This document shows, in pieces, positions 7,026 through 10,501 of a stretch of DNA of 10,501 bases (position 1 is the stretch's first letter; each line of letters begins with the position of its first letter). A model generated the notes under the pieces. That model was not told where the DNA came from. It was given only the letters and a program-made list of their open reading frames with translations, and ran no database searches. A program made the translations under genes and the position numbers. This DNA comes from an uncultured Parabacteroides sp. (lineage in GTDB: Bacteria; Bacteroidota; Bacteroidia; Bacteroidales; Tannerellaceae), in NCBI GenBank assembly GCA_900541965.1, contig UQLN01000093.1:1-10501 (forward strand), in the 5' to 3' direction.

Positions 7026-7927
7026 GTACCTGGAGTAAAATAATGGAATGTGTCCCTAACTTCAGTGAAGGGCGGGATCTTGAAAAAATAGAAAAGATAA
7101 TTGATAAGTTCCGAGCTAAAAATGGTGTAAAGCTATTGGATTATAGTAATGACACCGACCATAATCGTTTGGTTGTAACTGTAGTCGGTGAACCTGAAGC
7201 TTTGAAGGATGCATTGCTTGAAGCAATCGGGCAAGCCGTGGAATTAATTGATTTGACGAAACATACCGGCCAGCATCCTCGTATGGGGGCTGTGGATGTG
7301 GTACCATTCATTCCGATTAGGGGATGTACGATGGAAGAGGCTGTTGCTTTATCAAAAGAAGTTGCCGGAAAGGTGGCGTCTTTATATAATCTACCTGTTT
7401 TTCTCTATGAAAAATCGGCATCTGCTCCTCATCGTGAGAATTTGGCTGCTATCCGTAAAGGAGAGTTTGAAGGGATGGCAGAGAAAATTAAATTGCCGGA
7501 ATGGAAACCTGATTTTGGCCCGGCAGAACGTCACCCTACTGCAGGTACTGTGGCGATTGGTGCTCGTATGCCATTGGTTGCCTATAATGTGAATCTGGGA
7601 ACGGATAATCTGGCTATAGCAGACAGTATCGCTAAGAAAATCCGTTTTATAGGAGGAGGACTCCGTTTTTGCAAAGCAATGGGGGTTGAATTGAAAGAAC
7701 GTGAAATTGTGCAGGTTTCTATAAATATGACGGATTATACACGTACCGCTCTTTACCGTGCTTTTGAATTGGTACGTATTGAAGCCCGTCGTTATGGTGT
7801 ACCGGTAGTGGGCAGTGAAATTGTCGGATTGGTTCCAATGGAGGCGCTTATCGATACGGCTTCCTATTATCTCGGGTTGGAGGATTTCTCATTGAATCAG
7901 GTATTGGAAGCAAGAATAATGGAATGA
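7022..7927 (+). CDS. ftcD: Glutamate formiminotransferase (301 aa, stand-alone FT domain)
   Basis: Transfers the formimino group of N-formimino-L-glutamate to tetrahydrofolate, giving glutamate and 5-formimino-THF. The N-terminal subdomain opens with the diagnostic MECVPNFSEGRD (8-19). HTGQHPRMGAVDVVPFIP (81-98) carries His85, which matches catalytic His82 of the mammalian enzyme after a 3-residue shift. The C-terminal subdomain includes FGPAERHPTAGTVAIGAR (165-182), with the NVNLGT stretch (189-194) and the SINMTDYTRTALYRAFE run (233-249). The length equals the formiminotransferase half of animal FTCD; the cyclodeaminase half is a separate gene two positions downstream. Both ends overlap neighbours by 4 nt (ATGA at 7022-7025 and 7924-7927), so translation is probably coupled. 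The strict alternative, a monofunctional enzyme hydrolysing formiminoglutamate (HutG), is a different family and does not fit. Confidence 0.95.
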   Translation: MSTWSKIMECVPNFSEGRDLEKIEKIIDKFRAKNGVKLLDYSNDTDHNRLVVTVVGEPEALKDALLEAIGQAVELIDLTKHTGQHPRMGAVDVVPFIPIRGCTMEEAVALSKEVAGKVASLYNLPVFLYEKSASAPHRENLAAIRKGEFEGMAEKIKLPEWKPDFGPAERHPTAGTVAIGARMPLVAYNVNLGTDNLAIADSIAKKIRFIGGGLRFCKAMGVELKEREIVQVSINMTDYTRTALYRAFELVRIEARRYGVPVVGSEIVGLVPMEALIDTASYYLGLEDFSLNQVLEARIME

Positions 7928-9180
7928 GTATGGAGGAAGAAAATATACTGATACGCAATGCCTCGCAAGTGGTGACCTGTTCTGGGTTTGCTGCTAAAAG
8001 AGGTGCGGAAATGTCCGAATTGAATATCATAGAGAATGGTGCCGTTTCAATAAAGGATGGTATTATAACGCATGTCGGTTCGACCGAAGAGGTCTTAAAA
8101 CAGGTTAATATAGACGACTATCTGGAAATAGATGCATCGGGTCGGGCTTTGATACCGGGATTTGTAGACAGCCACACACATTTTGTTTTCGGAGGATACC
8201 GGGAGGAAGAGTTCTCCTGGCGGTTGAAAGGAGACAGCTATATGTCCATAATGGAACGTGGTGGAGGAATCCGGAGTACGGTAAAGGCAACACGGGATAG
8301 TTTTTATGATGAACTGTTTGTAAGCGGTTACGAAAGGCTGGATGAGATGATGAATATGGGCGTCACAACCGTGGAAGGGAAAAGCGGTTATGGTTTGGAA
8401 CTGGCAACCGAACTTGTCCAGCTTCGGGTAATGAGTGAATTAAACGATGAACATCCGGTAGATGTCGTTTCGACTTTTCTGGGAGCGCATGCCGTTCCTG
8501 AGGAATTTGAAGGACGTGCGGATGACTATATCGATTATATAATAGAAGAGATGCTTCCGCATGTCCGCATGGAGCATTCGGTTACTTTCTGTGATGTATT
8601 TTGCGAGAAGGGTGTTTTTTCACTGGAACAAAGTGAACGCCTGTTGAGGGCGGCACGTCATCATCGTTTCAAATTAAAATTGCATGCAGACGAAATGGTT
8701 ACGTTTGGCGGTGCGGAACTTGCCGCACGCTTGAAAGCCGTAAGTGCAGACCATTTGTTGCATGCTTCGGATGCCGGAATTAAGAAACTGGCTCGTTCCG
8801 GAGTGATTGCAACGTTGTTGCCACTCACGGCTTTTTCGTTGGACGAACCTTTTGCCCGTGGAAGGGAAATGATAGATGCCGGTTGTGCAGTGGCATTAGC
8901 TTCCGATTTTAATCCGGGCAGTAGCTTCAGTTGTTCTATTCCTTTGCTGTTTTCCTTGGCTTGTGTTAAGATGAAATTGACGCCGGAAGAAGCATTAACC
9001 GCATTGACTATTAATGGTGCGGCTGCTGTAGGACGTGCCAATAAGATAGGAAGCATCGATGTGGGCAAAAAAGCAGACCTGGTACTTTTGAAGTACCCTT
9101 CTTATAAATTCCTGCCGTATAATGTAGGGATGAATGCGGTAGATACGGTAATAAAAGATGGATTTGTATATTTCATTTAA
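7924..9180 (+). CDS. hutI: Imidazolonepropionase (418 aa)
   Basis: Third step of histidine degradation: hydrolyses 4-imidazolone-5-propionate to N-formimino-L-glutamate. It is a metal-dependent enzyme of the amidohydrolase superfamily. Metal-site and substrate-site motifs are all present: VDSHTHFVFGG (81-91, with His84 and His86), GAHAVP (187-192, His189), LKLHADE (251-257, His254), SADHLLHAS (274-282, His277) and ASDFNPGSS (326-334, Asp328). The ERGGGIRSTV block (111-120) and VEGKSGYGLELATEL (150-164) are also typical of HutI. A beta-sandwich part built from both termini is indicated by GRALIPGF (73-80) near the N-terminal side and GKKADLVLL (381-389) near the C terminus. Length is normal for the family. 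The start at 7924 overlaps ftcD by 4 nt; an in-frame ATG at 7930 (codon 3) is an alternative. Sits between the two folate-linked genes of the same pathway. Confidence 0.96.
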   Translation: MSMEEENILIRNASQVVTCSGFAAKRGAEMSELNIIENGAVSIKDGIITHVGSTEEVLKQVNIDDYLEIDASGRALIPGFVDSHTHFVFGGYREEEFSWRLKGDSYMSIMERGGGIRSTVKATRDSFYDELFVSGYERLDEMMNMGVTTVEGKSGYGLELATELVQLRVMSELNDEHPVDVVSTFLGAHAVPEEFEGRADDYIDYIIEEMLPHVRMEHSVTFCDVFCEKGVFSLEQSERLLRAARHHRFKLKLHADEMVTFGGAELAARLKAVSADHLLHASDAGIKKLARSGVIATLLPLTAFSLDEPFARGREMIDAGCAVALASDFNPGSSFSCSIPLLFSLACVKMKLTPEEALTALTINGAAAVGRANKIGSIDVGKKADLVLLKYPSYKFLPYNVGMNAVDTVIKDGFVYFI

Positions 9181-9191
9181 ATTTAAATACT

Positions 9192-9815
9192 ATGCTTGCA
9201 GACTTGACAATCAAAGGCTTTTTAGCCGAAACAGCCGGTAGCGCCCCAGTACCCGGAGGAGGAAGTATTTCAGCTCTCAACGGCGCGATAGCAACCGCTC
9301 TGACTGAAATGGTGGCAAACCTTACAATCGGTAAAAAGAAATATGCCGAAGTCGAAGGCCAGATGAAAGTGATAGCTACTGAAGCGGCCTTAATCCGCGA
9401 GCGCCTGATTCGTGATATAGACCGCGACAGTGAAGCTTACGACCGGGTTTTTGCCGCATTTAAATTACCGAAGGATACGGACGAAGAGAAAGAAGAACGT
9501 AGCCGCGTCATACAGGATGCGACAAAAGAAGCCGCTTTAGTCCCGATGGAAGTGGCGGAAGAGGTTGCTTCCGTAATGGAAACGATTATTTATGTTGCTC
9601 ATAAAGGGAACCAGAATGCAGTTACCGATGCTTGTGTAGCCATGATGGCGGCACGGACCTGCGTGTTGGGAGCGTTGCTGAATGTACGTATCAATCTTTC
9701 TTCCATTAAGGATGAAAAGTTTGTCGATAAACTGAAGACTAAAGCCGACTTTCTGGAAAGTGAGGCCATACGCATCGAACAAAAGTTACTGGATTGGGTT
9801 AAAACGGTATTATAA
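9192..9815 (+). CDS. fchA: Formimidoyltetrahydrofolate cyclodeaminase (207 aa)
   Basis: Converts 5-formimino-THF, the product of FtcD, to 5,10-methenyl-THF and ammonia, feeding a one-carbon unit into folate metabolism. It belongs to the all-helical FTCD_C family. The hallmark APVPGGGSISALNGAIATAL lies at residues 18-37 (glycine triplet 22-24), followed by VANLTIGKKKY and a set of long amphipathic helices, with NAVTDACVAMMAAR near residues 139-152. The length of 207 residues fits the stand-alone bacterial enzyme, equal to the C-terminal half of animal FTCD. It starts 11 nt after the hutI stop; the gap and the hutI stop together form a 14-nt AT palindrome (9175-9188). hutH follows after only 2 nt. 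Some homologs are annotated as methenyl-THF cyclohydrolase, but the hut context argues for the cyclodeaminase. Confidence 0.94.
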   Translation: MLADLTIKGFLAETAGSAPVPGGGSISALNGAIATALTEMVANLTIGKKKYAEVEGQMKVIATEAALIRERLIRDIDRDSEAYDRVFAAFKLPKDTDEEKEERSRVIQDATKEAALVPMEVAEEVASVMETIIYVAHKGNQNAVTDACVAMMAARTCVLGALLNVRINLSSIKDEKFVDKLKTKADFLESEAIRIEQKLLDWVKTVL

Positions 9816-9817
9816 GT

Positions 9818-10501
9818 ATGAGTAATGTCCATTATATAGGTTCGGAACCGCTTTCCTTTGAGAATATAGAACAGATTCTTACTGGCAATATGAAGCTGGA
9901 GATGACGCAGGAGGTGAAAGAACGCATCCAGCGTTGTCGTGATTATCTGGATCGGAAAATTGAACAACAGAATGAACCGCTCTATGGTATAACTACAGGT
10001 TTCGGTTCCTTATGTAATAAGAATATTTCACCGGATGAACTCTGTGTATTGCAGGAAAATCTGGTGAAGAGCCATGCTTGCAGTATCGGGGATGAAGTAA
10101 GCCCCGTAATTGTCCGCTTAATGATGTTATTGAAGGCGCATGCCCTTTCTTTGGGATATAGTGGTGTTCAGGTGATTACCGTACAACGTATTCTGGACTT
10201 TTTCAATAATGATGTATTGCCGATAGTCTACGACCGGGGCTCTCTCGGGGCATCGGGCGACCTGGCTCCGTTGGCAAACCTGTTCCTTCCGCTTATCGGA
10301 GTGGGCGATGTGTATTATAAAGGGAAGAAGCGGGAAGCTATTACCGTGCTGGATGAATTTGCATGGAAACCTGTGAGGTTAAAAAGTAAAGAAGGACTTG
10401 CTTTGTTGAATGGGACACAGTTTATGAGTGCAAATGGTGTCTTTGCTTTGATGCGTGCTTTCCAGATATCCAAGCGTGCGGATTTAATAGCAGCTCTTTC
10501 C
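9818..10501 (+). CDS. hutH: Histidine ammonia-lyase, 5' part (228 codons, cut by window edge)
   Basis: First step of the pathway: non-oxidative deamination of L-histidine to trans-urocanate. I translated the open frame from ATG 9818 to the window end without a stop; the full family length is about 500 residues, so a little under half is seen. Residues read include YGITTGFG (56-63, with the catalytic-loop Tyr56), NLVKSHACSIGD (81-92, with His87) and the MIO prosthetic-group site in GSLGASGDLAPLANL (141-155). There Ala145-Ser146-Gly147 cyclise to the electrophile. LLNGTQFMSANG (196-207) supplies Asn198. His87 matches the His83 seen in bacterial histidine ammonia-lyases (tyrosine ammonia-lyases also have His here, phenylalanine lyases do not), and with the hut neighbours this makes histidine the expected substrate. 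Begins 2 nt after the fchA stop. Its place last among the visible genes, though first in the pathway, is notable. Confidence 0.95.
   Translation, partial: MSNVHYIGSEPLSFENIEQILTGNMKLEMTQEVKERIQRCRDYLDRKIEQQNEPLYGITTGFGSLCNKNISPDELCVLQENLVKSHACSIGDEVSPVIVRLMMLLKAHALSLGYSGVQVITVQRILDFFNNDVLPIVYDRGSLGASGDLAPLANLFLPLIGVGDVYYKGKKREAITVLDEFAWKPVRLKSKEGLALLNGTQFMSANGVFALMRAFQISKRADLIAALS

Noticed and set aside
8661..9068. Minus-strand ORF (135 codons) inside hutI
   Set aside because: Lies opposite conserved HutI motifs and has a composition typical of an antisense shadow.
9599..9967. Minus-strand ORF spanning fchA and the start of hutH
   Set aside because: Antisense to two well-supported coding frames; no recognisable domain.

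Overview
The window is chromosomal DNA from a member of the Bacteroidota, most likely order Bacteroidales (Bacteroides/Parabacteroides-like; the genus is a guess). The evidence is a single fused SecD-SecF protein of nearly 1000 residues, secreted DUF4468-type proteins, AT-rich start regions without clear Shine-Dalgarno sequences, and TAnnTTTG-type -7 promoter elements. All functional calls rest on reading the translated sequence and remembered family motifs; no database search was run.

Layout. Positions 1-115 hold a nested inverted repeat built from GTTGACA-like units, which runs into the 3' end of the first gene. Positions 92-1666 (minus strand) are a two-gene operon of tandem, divergent DUF4468-like secreted proteins of 333 and 188 residues, function unknown. 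A 156-bp divergent intergenic region (1667-1822) carries a good candidate -7 element for each direction. Positions 1823-4819 (plus) encode SecDF, followed by a strong intrinsic terminator. A 137-bp leader (4885-5021) with several mutually exclusive short hairpins precedes a tightly packed plus-strand histidine utilization operon running off the right edge: hutU (urocanase), ftcD (glutamate formiminotransferase), hutI (imidazolonepropionase), fchA (formimidoyl-THF cyclodeaminase) and hutH (histidine ammonia-lyase, 5' part only).

How the genes work together. HutH deaminates histidine to urocanate, HutU hydrates it to imidazolonepropionate, and HutI opens the ring to N-formimino-L-glutamate. FtcD then moves the formimino group to tetrahydrofolate, releasing glutamate, and FchA converts 5-formimino-THF to 5,10-methenyl-THF plus ammonia. 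Histidine is thus turned into glutamate, ammonia and a folate one-carbon unit. The two activities fused in the animal enzyme FTCD are separate proteins here, with hutI between them, and the urocanase is of the long animal-like type rather than the shorter Pseudomonas/Bacillus type. No hut regulator, histidine transporter or hutG-type formiminoglutamase is visible in the window.

I see no convincing new defence or mobile system. The items most worth a second look are the repeat that supplies the stop codon of a gene, the hut leader with competing hairpins, the unassigned C-terminal domain of the larger DUF4468-like protein, and the long-form urocanase.
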